A DNA stretch of 64,000 nucleotides from Synchiropus splendidus (Eukaryota; Chordata; Actinopteri; Syngnathiformes; Callionymidae), in the NCBI RefSeq assembly GCF_027744825.2, contig NC_071334.1, positions 54,190,937-54,254,936 on the forward strand, written 5' to 3'. The notes under the pieces were generated by a model that was not told the DNA's origin, did no database searches, and was given only the letters and a program-made list of their open reading frames with translations. Below are positions 1 through 18,078 of the stretch, in pieces; positions within the stretch are counted from its first letter, which is position 1, and every line of letters starts with the position of its first letter. The position numbers and the translations under genes are program-made.

Positions 1-5282
<5,282 letters not shown>

Positions 5283-5610
5283 AATGCTTAGCACTGCTGC
5301 CTCTCAACAACAAGGTTCTGGGTTTGAATCCTGCTCGGGACCTCTCTGGGTGGAGTTTGCAAGTTCTCCCAGTGCCTGCGTGGGTTTATCTCTGGGTACT
5401 CTGGTTTCCTCCCACAGCCCAAAGGCATGCGCACAAGGTTAAATGGACACTGTAAAATTGCCCCTATGCGCGCGTGTGTGTGTGTGAATGGTGTGGGTAG
5501 TCTGCCAACCAATCCAGGGTGTATTCCTGCCTCTCGCCCAATGACAGGCTCCAGCTCTCCCCGCAACCCTGAACAGGACTAAGCGCTGGTTAACTGAAGA
5601 TGTATGTATG
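5283..5610 (+). mobile_element. tRNA-derived SINE of the mermaid/V-SINE type
   Basis: The head has a B-box-like GGTTTGAATCC at 5321-5331. The middle carries GGTTTCCTCCCACAG at 5403-5417 followed by CCAAAGGCATGC, the segment typical of a very common fish SINE group. The body continues through AATTGCCCC and CCAGGGTGTA to a short TGTATGTATG-type tail at about 5600-5622. Family naming is from memory of these motifs. The open frame on the other strand is an artefact. Confidence 0.8.
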
Positions 5611-6189
5611 TTTGTATGTATGTTTTCAGCTTAGTTGTAAAGAAAATTATTATTTTATTCTAGAGCGATAAGTAGTAAAATATTACATAATATAAATAAT
5701 ATAAAATATCAATGGGAACAATGTGAGTTTAACAAATGTACTCTAAGGTGTGCTAATTATGGCATCAAAAAAAAAAAAATCTGGAAAACGATGTTCATTG
5801 CATTGCATTAATTTTGATATGTGATCCTAAGTACGATGAAATTAAACCTGACCATGTATAATTAACAGAACTACACGCTTTCTACTACATGTAAACGATC
5901 GTGGCGCAACGCCACATCCAGGTGTAAGACAATATCCATACCCATTGTGTGATATTGCCTTGATATTTTAAGCCGGCTAGTTCACATAGATAGTTGGATA
6001 TGCTGCTGTATTAGGGAAGTGTTTAATGCTAACATTTTCTTTTTGTCCACTGGAGTTATATTGTTGATTAAGGAAGCGATTCACTCCTCTGTGTGTAATT
6101 TAACTGAAATTCTAACTTGACTGACATCATAAAAATGGTAAATTGCTCTTACTTATACAGCTCTCTTACTTATATGCAACCAAAGTCAC

Positions 6190-6318
6190 CCATTCACACG
6201 CTGATGGCAGTAGGCTGCGACGCAGCGCGTCATCTGAACAGTCAGGAGCAAACTAGGGTTAAGCGTCTTGCTCAGTCGCAAGCCAGCCGCTCTACCATCT
6301 GGGCTATGTCGCCCCAAC
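6190..6318 (-). mobile_element. tRNA-derived SINE fragment, B box lost
   Basis: On the minus strand the head reads GGGGCGACATAGCCCAGATGG then TAGAGCGG, with an A-box-like element at 6295-6306. The body (AGCAAGACGCTTAACCCTAG then TTGCTCCTGA-like sequence) is typical of a widespread teleost SINE. The stretch between head and body that normally carries GGTTCGAA is missing, so this copy has an internal deletion and could not be transcribed by Pol III from its own promoter. Confidence 0.65.
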
Positions 6319-6330
6319 AATACTGTGCTG

Positions 6331-7565
6331 CATTATCGCAATACATCGTATCATAACTCGGAATACGTATCACATCACATGATGCCTGCCAATACACAGC
6401 CCTACCGCCACAGCTGCCATGCCATCAGAAAAATAATCTGTTTTTTCTCTTCTCTTTTTCCTCGTTTCTCTATTGCGTCTTGACTGGCTGCATTCCATTC
6501 TGTTAAGTTTTTTTTTTTTCTGTTTCAAAAACTCCTGGCGGAAACCCTGGACTGTTTATTTCAAAATCAGTTGATGCAAGAGTGATGATCAAATAATGAA
6601 GCCATAAAAAAACCTTCCAACCACTCACGCTCCTTAATTGCAGTGTAATAATCTCAATAAAGTATTTATTGAAGTAGTTAGCAGCGAACATCATTCTTCC
6701 TGATGAGGCACTTTTGCAAACAATTATTAGAGCATCACACCAGAGGTGTCGCACTTCTAACCTCGCGACTTTGCTCACACAAGCACATTTGTTTATCCAC
6801 CAGAGGAACTTTTGTCGCATCTCAGAGGAACTCCACTTCCAAGCTTTGAGTATAGCTGGGAAGGGAGTGTAAAAAAGGTGTTGTCACTCTGAAACTCACA
6901 AAACAGCATCTGATATGCCTGCATGTTGAAAAGATAGGGTTTTTGCAGAGGTTGGCACTTTGTCCCCCCTAAACTTCATTGATACCCTGTCGAGTGTGAC
7001 CTTCACTCGGAGGCCATCTGAGGTCATCAGATGGCCTGCAGAATGTCACACGCTGCCACAGAATACAGAAACAATTAAGTTAGATTCCCCTGAAGCTCTG
7101 CACAGGGGTGAGTGGATGTGGATCAGCGGTGACATGGTCTATGCATTTGTTCCACACATGATTCGATTTTCAGGTCGCGCTAGGCAGTGAAACATGAAGG
7201 AAATAGGATAAATCAGCATGAAATGAAAGCCTGACCGTGATGATCCTCTCCAGACCTATGCTTTATAGAAGAGACACAGCATGGAGCTAAGTGATAAGAT
7301 CCAGTTTTTATTCATGGATTTATACCTCCTGTATATATTTTAATCACATGAATAGCATGGCCAGAGAGAAACACATCTCATCAAAAATATTGCTTGTATT
7401 TCAGGTAGCAAAAAAAAAGATAGTCCAAAAGAAAAGAGAAGCATCTGTGTCGGATGGATCAAATATCTGGATTTGCTCAACAATATTGCTAAAATTACAA
7501 TAATAGAACGACGGTGGCGTCTCGTGACTGCCTTGATCGGACTTTTGGTGGTAATCCCGTAAATA
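6331..7565. other. Non-coding, no gene seen
   Basis: No conserved exon or repeat family recognised. Open frames are all short and lack coding-like composition. Confidence 0.55.
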
Positions 7566-7567
7566 TA

Positions 7568-7660
7568 TTAGGGCTGCAACGATTAGTTGACATCATCGAA
7601 GACGTCGACAACAAAAAATTTGTCGACGTCAAAGTCTGTGCGTCAATGCGCTATGTTGTT
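7568..7660 (+). mobile_element. Possible hAT-type non-autonomous transposon end
   Basis: TTAGGGCTGCAACGATTAGT followed by GTCGAC-rich sequence (GACGTCGACAAC, TTTGTCGACGTCAAAG) resembles the end of an abundant fish repeat that I associate with hAT elements. A matching opposite end with an 8-base target duplication was not found, so it is probably a truncated copy. The name is tentative. Confidence 0.4.
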
Positions 7661-10600
7661 GTTGGAGTAAACACACATGGTTGGGCATAGAGAATTGGTT
7701 GTTATTCAGAAGCCGTGAGAAATTATCACATTCTCTGGAATCATTAATATATGTATTTCTACTCCTTTAACTGCTTCCTGACTGAGGTCCGACTCCACTG
7801 AGTGCCCCTCGCTCTGCGTCACCACCTGTGGGTGACTGCCTCAGTCACAGTAATGGAGGAGTTTGAGCGACAGGTCACAGTGTTCAAAAATGTCGTTCTG
7901 TTTTGTTTGAGAAGATAACACATCTTAAGGTTGAGCAAACCCTTTCATGGTAGAATAATGAAAGAGTGTTCCGTGTTTGGTCTGTGACCCCACACACCCT
8001 CGAGCTCACAGCTAGCATGTCGGACTTTTTGATGTGTATGCCGATCAGATATATCATATGAGATACATATATGAATATTGATGATTTTAAATTGTTCTCT
8101 AAGGACCAATAAAGACCTCAGTTTTACAGAACTGGAGTTCTCTGTCAACTGTTTTATGCTTCATGCTTCACAGGGTTAATTCATGTTCCTGGATTGTGTG
8201 TCATTATTTTAATATACTTCTTTAATAATGTATGGTCACTGAGTATCACAGTAAGATAATTTAAGCAACTTTAGGTTGAACAGAAATTCAAAATAGATCC
8301 AATCAAAGGTCATCGCGATTATCATTATCATCAACATTTAAAACAACATTCAATTACTCGAAGATCTATGTATCATTCGAGAGAATACACTTTCGGTTTG
8401 AAAGCTGACCACAAATATGAGAAAGTTGGCTAAGACATCAACACCTGTCAGCGGTCTACTGTGAGTAAGAAAACCATGTGCTGCCAAATTATTGTATGCG
8501 CGTCCTATTGCCTTGAAAACTAATAATCTGTCTCGCTTTCTGTGGTTTGTCTCATTCACCTCATTTCCTTGAATCCAGGACCTCTCCACTGTCTGATCCA
8601 CAAGCCTTCCAGCGCTGCCTCCAGCACCAGAACCCTCACTGACTCCACTACGCCATCACAACCAAAATATCTCCTCGCTTGTTGACTGTTTAGTGCCTTC
8701 TTCCACACCATTCTAGATAAAGAGTTATACCCACATAAATTATCAATGAACACGAGTAACAACTTTTTAATTGAGTTTTTATTGAACAAATATGACAAAA
8801 AATAAAACAAAATTGGGGGGAAAATAACGGCAAAAAGTGAAATGCCAAACAGTAAATTAAGTTTTGTGTCATTAAATAACCCAGTCTAAAAACCTGTACA
8901 TTCTCTATGACTGGTTATGACCTAAACTGACCGATGTTCTGAGGCTTGGCTGGTCCAGTGGCGACAACGAATGTCTCACTAGACTGATGATGCAGATTCA
9001 TGTCCCAACAGCGACCAAATGTGGAGGTACTACTTACTCCACCAAATGGAGGAGCCTCGTGGTGGTCTCCATGACTAAAGGACATGTATGGAAACACTGC
9101 CTTGGTTACTGCAGCTTGGTGACGTGTGAGAACGCTCCGCTCCAAGACTCTTACACACCCGCTGCTCATTGAAGTTGAAATGCAAATGGTGATGAAGGGA
9201 ACTTCATGTTATATATTATCTAACATGTACTATGGATACAATGATTTTTTCTGTACATTCTGACTATCAAGGTCATCATCTTGACAGATGTTTTGGTTCA
9301 CAGCCTTATTCTTAAACTTATTGCGTGTGACTTTCAGGAAGAAACACTTCTTTGGCACTTAAACAACATTGAGTCCGTCTTATCCATTTGATAACGTATG
9401 ATAGCATGTTATGAATAGTGGTGTAGCAAAATCATGACTTCACGCAGCAATCCAAAAACCAGGGACCATGATATGAAATACAAAGTCTATAAATTCTTTT
9501 TTAATAATGCAAAATTCTATGCCATGAAAATTTGTTACAGCCCTAATTATGAAAGTAAATAGAAGGCAGGAAAATGCTAAGCCAAGACTATGTGACAGTC
9601 AACAAATGAACAAGTAATGACCAGAATACAGGAGAAAAATATAGATGGGTGCAAGTTTTACCTCCAAGGTGGAGCTAATAAAGTGTAAGCATGAACAGTG
9701 AGAAAGCTCGGTTGATGTACCAAAGAGTGGTAGTCATGAATGTAGTCATTATGACCGGCTGTGTTTTCAAAGGTTTCATGCTCCTGGGTATAAATATTGT
9801 TAAATCCAGATTACATCGATGTAGATTTCAGGCTTGTGTCCCGAGTATTATTGGATGTGTCACAAGACTGTACTCAAAATCACACTTTCGAGTCTTGGTC
9901 TTGTCTCGGTCTCTGTACATACTTTGACAAGACAACGACAGCAGTGAAGTTTTTTCGCTTTCAGAGCACCAAATAGTAAAAACCTAAATAATCCATTGAA
10001 TGATGTTGCTCAATCATAGTACTGTTCCTTCATAAAGTCAACTTATGTATCTGTTCAATTAAGTGCAAGGGGCTATAAGCATCTATTTTGGTAGGCCGTA
10101 CATTTTTGAAGCCCAATGAATGTCCTCAAGGACGTGCCTAATAGCTTTGAGGACAAGTGTGACTAACACAGACAGTGAGTATAAGAGAGTGGCACAGAAG
10201 TAACAAGAGTGAGAGAGAGAGAGAGTAGGGGGAGGGGGGGAGAATAAACACGCCATTCGGATCCCCCGCCGCGCTGTCGTCTCTGAGCTGATTGTTCTAC
10301 CGTGACACATGCGTGACATCAGAACAGCCCAACATGGCCGCTAGAGAAGCCCGATGCAATGCAGAAATGAGGACACATCTTTCAGCATCAGTGCCCTACT
10401 GTCTACACAGTGGCACACACTCGTGCAGGCACACAGATATACAGGCAGTACAGTGCTGTGCTGTTATCATGATCATGGTATCGTGGTAGGTGAATCAAAA
10501 GAATGTCTCATGACATGCACCCAGATTTCACAAGATATAACTCACAATGTGCTCTTGTGTTCCAGTGTATCATAAAAGACGCTCTGTTTCGGAGCCAAGC

Positions 10601-11857
10601 AATACGTACACATTTATTTTGAGAACATACACCCACCCTCCCCAACCTCCCTCCCACTCTCCTGCACTTTACTTTGACCTAAGAATCCTGCAGTCAGCAA
10701 CGCACGAAGCTACCATATATGTGCTCGAATAACATGCTACCTTGAATAACCTCCGCTTGCTGTGAAGGGCTATAACTGCGCCTGTTATCTAAATGAGGGC
10801 ATGCGTCTGATAAACGTCCCATAAATACAGAAATGTCTAAAGGAACATGAGTAGAAGGATCCACAGATGCAGAGGAACTTAAAGAGTGAAAAATGGCTTC
10901 AGAGTGTAACTCCTGATAGTAAAAAAAAAGTGACAGTATCAGCCACTCCTCTTATTGGCTTCTCACTGCAACACCCTGCTTTTATTTCATTAGAAACTTG
11001 GCATCATACCATTACTTATTTTAAGCCTGGCCAGTACTACTTAACTCTTGGAGCTGAAAGGTAACGGCTGAAATCTTGTCCTCTGCACATGAGACAACTT
11101 CTCAAGTGCAGCTTGCTTCTGGCCTTCAAAAGTCAATGTAATTACTGTGATAACTATTTTTAAGAGACATTGGACGGGAGATATTTCACTGTAATTAGTC
11201 CTTGTGTGTTTCCTAGACATAATCTGACTAGAACATTCCCGGTGCCGTAACGCCTCCAAAGTTTATGACACGTCGAAAAATGCTTATATAACAGTCATTA
11301 CTGTGGACCACAGGACACATACAGTAGAGTAGGACCCGCCAGGACACACTTTAAACGTTTCATGAGTGTCACAGTACAACATAACACTGGCTTTATTTTT
11401 GGACTTAAAGGTTAAGGTTACTTTTTTCTAGATGCAACAACAAGTCCCGAACAAATCAACACACAAAATTCAGCCGCATAGACGTGGCTTGAATTATTAT
11501 TAGATTAAATCAATATATTTGGTAAAACCTGGTATTGCGCCTTCATGTAACTTCATGTTACATATAGATTTACCTAGGCATTAGCAAGGAGGCAGCTTTC
11601 AAAACCTTAGCAATGAGCAACTAGTTTGGACCCTTTCGGCACCACAATCTGATCAACTGTGAGTTTCTTTTGGTCAAATGGCATGTCACGTGTAGGAGTG
11701 GAAGTGACTCTAAATCTAACCGGCATTGCAAATAAATACTGCAAATAAAACTGCTGCATTCGGAAGTCACCAACTGAAAAGCTATGTGAAATGAACAACA
11801 CATTTTTGTTACTGAAATGGCAAAAAACATTTTTTCAAGCTATTAACCGCATCATCC
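7661..11857. other. Non-coding, no gene seen
   Basis: About 4.2 kb without a recognisable exon or RNA gene. A GAGTCTTGGTCTTGTCTCGG segment near 9890-9910 looks like a degenerate dispersed fish repeat. Confidence 0.5.
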
Positions 11858-11994
11858 AGGTCGTGTCGTCCGACTGAGAAATTCAAATTTCTCTCCAGTA
11901 GACGGACTCAGCTGTTTACATTCATTTTAAAAGTCCGAACCCAGCCGGACTAATGCAATAATTCGTTTTTCTGAGCCGTCACATAACCCCAGTC
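11858..11994 (+). repeat. Dispersed repeat, left copy of an inverted pair
   Basis: About 137 bases that match the reverse complement of 15029-15149 with small gaps. Shared blocks include AGGTCGTGT, AATTTCTCTCCAGTAG, GCTGTTTACA, CATTTTAAAAGT and ATAATTCGTTTTTCTG. Outer ends read AGGTCGTG here and CACGACCT at the partner, as terminal inverted repeats would. Family unknown. Confidence 0.8.
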
Positions 11995-14900
11995 ATTATC
12001 AGCTCTCTACTTGACACTCGACAAGGTAGACACACAATAGGCTTATCCCTCTTCACCTGGGCTCACCCACATCAACGGGCGGGACTCACTCGGTTCAGGT
12101 GTCAACAACACCATCTCAGACAAAAGATCTTCACACCAGCTGACAAATCTCACCCGAGTGATTCGGGGGACTATGAAGGCTGACTAATTGGAATGGTAGG
12201 AGTTTTGGGTACAAGAATAAGCTTTGATCTCCAGTGAGTTTCATGACGGCATCTCCCACAGTTGTCACAAGCCGGGGGAAAGACAAACAAACACATGCCA
12301 ACAACACCACTTCAAATGAACTATCAATTATTAATTAAAATTTTAGGATTGTAATGATTCAATAAGGAATTTCAAATTTATAAAAGCAACAGTTAAAAAA
12401 AGACGCTGGCTAAGAAGCCGAGTAGCCAATCACATTTAGACATCACTGATAAATAACTCCAAGTCCTAGTGTTTAGCACTTAAAATCCTGCTTCAGTTTT
12501 TCATAAAATTTCACCCGATTAGTCTTCAAATGCCATATGCTAACATGTTCCGGTTTCGGCTGACTCTTGAGGCATTACAAGTTTCAGTCTGGAGTCTGCA
12601 TGTGCTGGACATGGAAGAGTTTCCCTTCCATAGTCCAGGGCTGGTGACATGTCAGGGTGTCTGGGAATCTTGGAAACACCCTGAATATTAGATGTTCCTA
12701 CTATCAGGCAGAAGTCCCTAAGGTCTCACATGATCTGGCATAGCTTAACAATGTTTACAAAAAAATTAAGTACTGACACCGCTAACATTTGATGATTGTT
12801 CTTCATGATATGAAGGCGATATTTAACAAGATATTAAGTAACTTTTTTTGTGAAAAATGAGGAAAAGAGGAAGACGACTAACAACAATCTACAGGTGTGT
12901 ATTTGCAACGGAGTGAAACATCAGAAAACCATCATAAACTTGTAACTAATATGTCTTTTAAAGTGTCTTTCATAAAATGTGCAAAAATTAACTTAACTAA
13001 AGGAGTTGACTTATTCAGTTCATAACCTTATTAAAGTTAATAAACTATTTGTAAACTCTAAAAACATTGATTTAATGAGGAAACAAGGATAAAAACCTGT
13101 CCATAGTGGACAACATTTTTACAAGTACAAGTAATGGGGCCCCTACAATACTGGCATGCTATGTACAAAAAGTGGAGAAGCACAGAAAAAAAATCCCAGC
13201 TGAAAGTCAGTGACCTGTCTCGGGCATCCCCTCCGTCTCACCCTGAGTAGCTTGTAGAATGAATGAGAAGATGCTAAATGACTGGAAAAATGAGACTGTT
13301 GGTAATAACATCTTTGGTTTTACTTTTACAAACATCACCTCTTATTTTGCAGATGGATGACAGTAAACCATAACCGCCCCCTTAAACATAATTTCTAAAA
13401 TACTTATCGACTTACAGACATGTCTCATCTGTAGCTGTGGTTGGAGCGGACCATTTCTACGCAGATACAGGCTCATCGATTCATTTTTTTTTTTGGACTG
13501 AGGGAGGAAACCCAAGATCAAGTGGACCATTCAAACTCATGCTGGATTTTAACCGTCTTAGCAGTGAGGCAGCATCACTGACCAAACCACTGTGTGTATT
13601 TTTCTTTGATTCAGGAAACGTAAAATTAAAAAAGAAAAGTTATTTATTATTATTATTTTTTAATTTTCATTTCTTCAATCTAATTATTAAAAAGCTGACA
13701 CCATGGCAGCACAAACAAGACAGGTCAGTGAGCAGGGGTCAATCAGGTTTTCCCGGCACCTACTGCCTCAATTTGCTATCCGGCAGCAGCCTTGATGGAG
13801 GATTGAACATTTGCAGCAATTTAATTATGCGCAGCACACTGCAAGAGAACTGGAAAAAAAAAACGGAGGTGGGCTGCAAGAATAAATGCCATCCACTGTT
13901 CTCGCCGTGTCTCTTTGTCTCCTCTGGTGTGAGTGTGCATGTCTGCATGATTCTGTTCAGATTTGCCCGTCTTGGTGTGTTTCTCTGTCTGCGTCATCTC
14001 CCGAATTATAGGTTTGACTTTCAACGAAGGTCTGATGTCCCCTCAGTTCCTGGATCCGAGAGAATTGTTCACAGTGTCCTCAGGCTCTCCGAGTCAACTG
14101 AGGGAATGCCAAATAACTCCAAATGTCTTTTCGGAAAATCTAGGTTTTCCACGGCAAGACTTTAACGTCAGGTTCATTAAACGTGTAACAAAACTGCATC
14201 GTAAATTCAGAATTTATAATACAGGAATCATAATACCTTCCCTCCAATGCCTGTGCCTCAGCTAAATACTTTTAAAAATGCGATCTTGTGTTACTGGTGT
14301 TGATCATTTTTAAAAAGAAAATGTTTTTACACAAAGAACTAGAGCAGGTACCAGTGTTTTGCACTGCATGAACATTTCATTATTAGAAAATTCAATTCTT
14401 CACCAAGAAAAAAAACTTCATAATTGAAGTATATTTTGACTTTGTCTCCGTACCTGAATGCACCACCTCTGGCCATCACTAATGATGGAAGAAGGCTACC
14501 CAAGGACGATACCTGCATTGCCAACAAAAATGTCTGCTGGTCGTAGATTTTCTTTTTGACATATCTTTCAGAACTTACCAAAAATGAAGTACTGAATCTC
14601 TGTATTTGGACTGGAATATAACGGAACCAAGAATTCTGAGGCAAAATTGCCTGGGGGCCCAAGTCAATATCACTAATCTTACATTACTATTAAGATGAAA
14701 TACAATACTGATGTAAAGCATATTAAGTGAGGCCACTTCCAATGCATGTTGTGAACAATACAGCATTCAAGCACTGGCACTCGACAGGCTGTTTTCAACT
14801 CAGACTTGGTTTGGCCCTATGTGTGATTCAGTGTTACAGCTCTGGGTTGTATCCCGCTCTCATGTCGTCAAGTGGACTGCAAGTTGACACAGGTGTTTCA

Positions 14901-15028
14901 ATGTCATCACCCAGTGCTTTAGCAGCATAGGGGACCCCTACGCTGGGATTTTGATCCCCTATGTGTTTCCAGATGTTTTTGTCAACATGAAGTGTCACTC
15001 ACATTGTCAGCACTTCTATACCCTGAGA
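11995..15028. other. Non-coding interval between the inverted repeats
   Basis: No recognisable gene. It contains the longest plus-strand open frame of the window (13437-14165, 242 codons), rich in Phe and Lys from T and A runs, with no family resemblance. It could be the interior of a decayed DNA transposon or ordinary intronic sequence. Confidence 0.5.
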
Positions 15029-15149
15029 GACTGCGGTTACGTGACAGCCCAGAAAAACGAATTATTAGGGCCAAGTTCGAACTTTTAAAATGTGTGTAAA
15101 CAGCAATTCGACTACTGGAGAGAAATTCACATTTCGGACCACACGACCT
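15029..15149 (-). repeat. Dispersed repeat, right copy of the inverted pair
   Basis: Inverted partner of 11858-11994, about 3.0 kb away. The 3 kb between them holds no transposase-like frame; the 242-codon frame at 13437-14165 is low-complexity. No target-site duplication is evident at the outer ends. Confidence 0.8.
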
Positions 15150-17689
15150 GCACAAGCTTCAGCTACGCAGTGGAAGTAAACAAATTCAAAAACTAATCAC
15201 GGTCTCAGGCTGTCTAATAATAATAATACTTATTATTATATACAATTGATGTGTCTAGCCTGATGTGCAGTACGTGTGCTCCTTGGTCTTAGCCGATGTC
15301 TGCGATGAACACATGAACCTAATATCAGCTGTGTTTTGTAATTCACGATGTCATTTTTATTGTTAGATCCCACAAGAAAATTAGATTTATTATTGGTTGA
15401 TTTATTGGTTAAAGGAATGACACTTCTGCCATGTTAGCAACTGTTAGCTTGGTTGCTAAGTCAGTTGAGGCTCATTCTGGTGATCAAAAGTGCGACTCTG
15501 AACTTTAGATGATCCATAACTATCATAATTGTAATACATAGACAACACAATCTCCAGAATTTTTCATTTTATTCAGAAACTTGGGCGTTTAATTCCAAAA
15601 CATATTGACAATGATGACTCCATGATGGTGACGCTGGAGAACTGTCGAGCTTTACGGAGCTCTATAAATTATGGTAAATTTGTCCGGTAAATCTTGCTCT
15701 TTCGGTCCCCACCCAAAGCTCCCTACCACAGGTGAGAGCGGAAACATGGAGAGTTCATGACTGAAGACGCGAGACTGATTTGTCTCTGGCTCACAACACA
15801 CCAAATGCGGTGTGATATCCAAATCAGAGACCAGGATTCTTAATCAGAAACCGACCTGATCCTGACAGCATGCTGTTCCAGTTAAAAGTTAAAAGCCGGA
15901 AAAAGAAACAAAGCCATTAACCCCTAAAATCTGTTTTGTACAGACTAGACTAGACCCTTATTTTGGCCCGGTAAGACCAAATCTCACTGGAAAAAAGAGT
16001 GTGTAAGTCATTTAAAGTATGTTTATAAATCGCTGTGACTAAAAACACAAATCCTGCATCCAGCTATTGTGATAAATGTCCCCTTCAGTGTAAGAAAACT
16101 GGACAGTGTACCGCTCCATCGTATTGATTCTCTCCCACAAACAAGCAGCCAAATAGCTGGCAACATTTAGTGCAAATAATCAAATTTTCCATTGAGTTCA
16201 AATACACGATCTCATGACTGAATCAGCATCACATCTCGTCATACTGCTCAAGTCTCAGTAATTCTCTATGGCTACGTTCTTCTATTCATGCTGAAAATAC
16301 TTGGAACAATCAAATGTGCACATGCTCCCATTCTTTCCTTTTTTTCTGAACTCTAACACTAATGCACACACTTGGGGAGACACACACACACAATACTTAC
16401 GCCATGTGATCTTGCTAGGCATTATGCCAACGGCCAAACATGTCACTTACCAGAAATCTCTGAAATGGAGCAAGAGAGTGAGACGAGGAAGTCTACAGGG
16501 TGAAAACTGCACATTTGTCAGCGTGTGAGCGCCTCTTGTCAAGACTGAGTGTGGTGCTACACCTGGAACATGATATTTATCTGCAACACTCATCTGCTAT
16601 GTACTGTAGAGAGGGGGCAGTTAGTTACGAGGGGGAAAAAAATCCCTGGACACGTGATCATTGAGTGCAATTGTTCTGAGGAACATGCCATGTTTACTGT
16701 TCATTGTCTAAAATCTTGGAAGGCTTCCTGAAAAGCTTGTAGCCAGCCAAAGTAACACAAATCACTTGTATTTGCTCTCTCATGCTCACTTGCCTCCTCA
16801 ACATTTGTCCACCCTTCTCCATGTCAGTGTGGACACAATGGTGATGGATTTCATTAAATCATATTGGTACTCTGTATGTTGGACAAAACACAGCTCTTCA
16901 CCTGGTTTATTACAGTACGGCTAAATATGAGTTGAAGCATATTCCTTGAAGGATCCAGACACAATTCAAAAGTTAAAATACAACCCAGCTCTCACCATTT
17001 AGCGCCATCTGTTAAAGCTCCACCTTCACGTCCCAATGGAGGCTAGTTGCTTTTGTGTCTACGCACATCTCCCGAAGGACTCTAACATGAGTTTTTATGT
17101 CCAGATCCATCGATAGCTGCCTGCAAACATCAATTCCGAACAGGGTCCAGGGTCATCCGGATTTCGATCCTCTTTATTGGAAAAACCATCTCACTCTTAA
17201 GGCCGAACATATTGATGCTGGTCAAGCAGAATTTTGGGTCCAAAGGTTATGCAGAAGTTAGCCTTTTGCATTGTCATATACTGTAGTTATGTCAACTGAA
17301 ACACACGATTCCGCTCCCGCTGAACATTCAAAACTGTGACTGGAGTTCGGATGAGGAGTGAGGGTGCCGATTATAAGCTCTCACTGTTACCTTATTTGCA
17401 ATGTAATTTTGTGTATACAGTACCTTGCAAGTTCATGATGACATCAGGTACTACTTTCACCAAGTTAAAGGAGGTAGAACTTCGGCCTCTTATCTACTAA
17501 GTCTATTAAAACATTTGGAAAGTTTTTGAGTTCATCAGATCCTTAAGAGACACTATCAGCTCCATCACTTATGAATTCCAACAACCACTACGAATACGTG
17601 TGGTTGTTGGAGACCACACGAATGAAGAAGTGTATCAACTTCTTCATCTAGTTGATGAAATTTCCCTCTTTGCATACGTCATCGTAAAA
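15150..17689. other. Non-coding, no gene seen
   Basis: No exon, RNA gene or named repeat recognised in this 2.5 kb. Confidence 0.5.
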
Positions 17690-18078
17690 TCTGGTTGATA
17701 CACCGCAGCCTGTCAGCGTTTGATATCACAAATGTTGAATCTGTTACTTTGCCAGTTCTGACCAAAGACGCCTGCTCATCCATGTAAAAGATCAACTCCA
17801 CCTCAATTGTTTCATAGATGACAATGAGTGCAGAGAAAGACCAATTTATCAAAAAGAAGCCAATTGTACTCATGTATATCTGCCATCTACCATTACTCAT
17901 TGACATTATAGCCACACATATGGCGCTGCGGTGGGGTCGCCAATGTGTGTCAAAGACCACTTGGAGTTCACATTTACACCAGGTGACGCCATATCCACAA
18001 TGGTGGAAGATTCGAACCAACAACCCATGGATTATTGGACACCCAGCTCCACCACCTGAGCCACTGCCAGTAATTTCA
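17690..18078 (-). mobile_element. tRNA-derived SINE-like element
   Basis: The minus strand shows a Pol III head: A box TGGCTCAGGTGG (plus 18052-18063) and B box GGTTCGAATC (plus 18009-18018), about 34 bases apart as in a tRNA. The sequence continues through GGCGACCCC into an unclassified body. The 142-codon minus-strand open frame here (17679-18107) translates the SINE and is not a gene. The 3' limit is uncertain. Confidence 0.65.

Noticed and set aside
5288..5566. 92-codon minus-strand open frame
   Set aside because: Antisense of the mermaid/V-SINE-type element.
7568..9545. A complete 2 kb hAT element between GGGCTGCAAC at 7571 and ACAGCCCTAA at 9536
   Set aside because: Only a few terminal bases agree and the flanking 8-mers do not match, so the pairing is probably chance.
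13437..14165. 242-codon plus-strand open frame, the longest in the window
   Set aside because: Rich in Phe, Lys and Leu from T and A runs, no domain or family resemblance, not supported by splice context.
16995..17010. Second CTCF site (minus strand, AACAGATGGCGCTA)
   Set aside because: About three mismatches to the core consensus; not strong enough to call.
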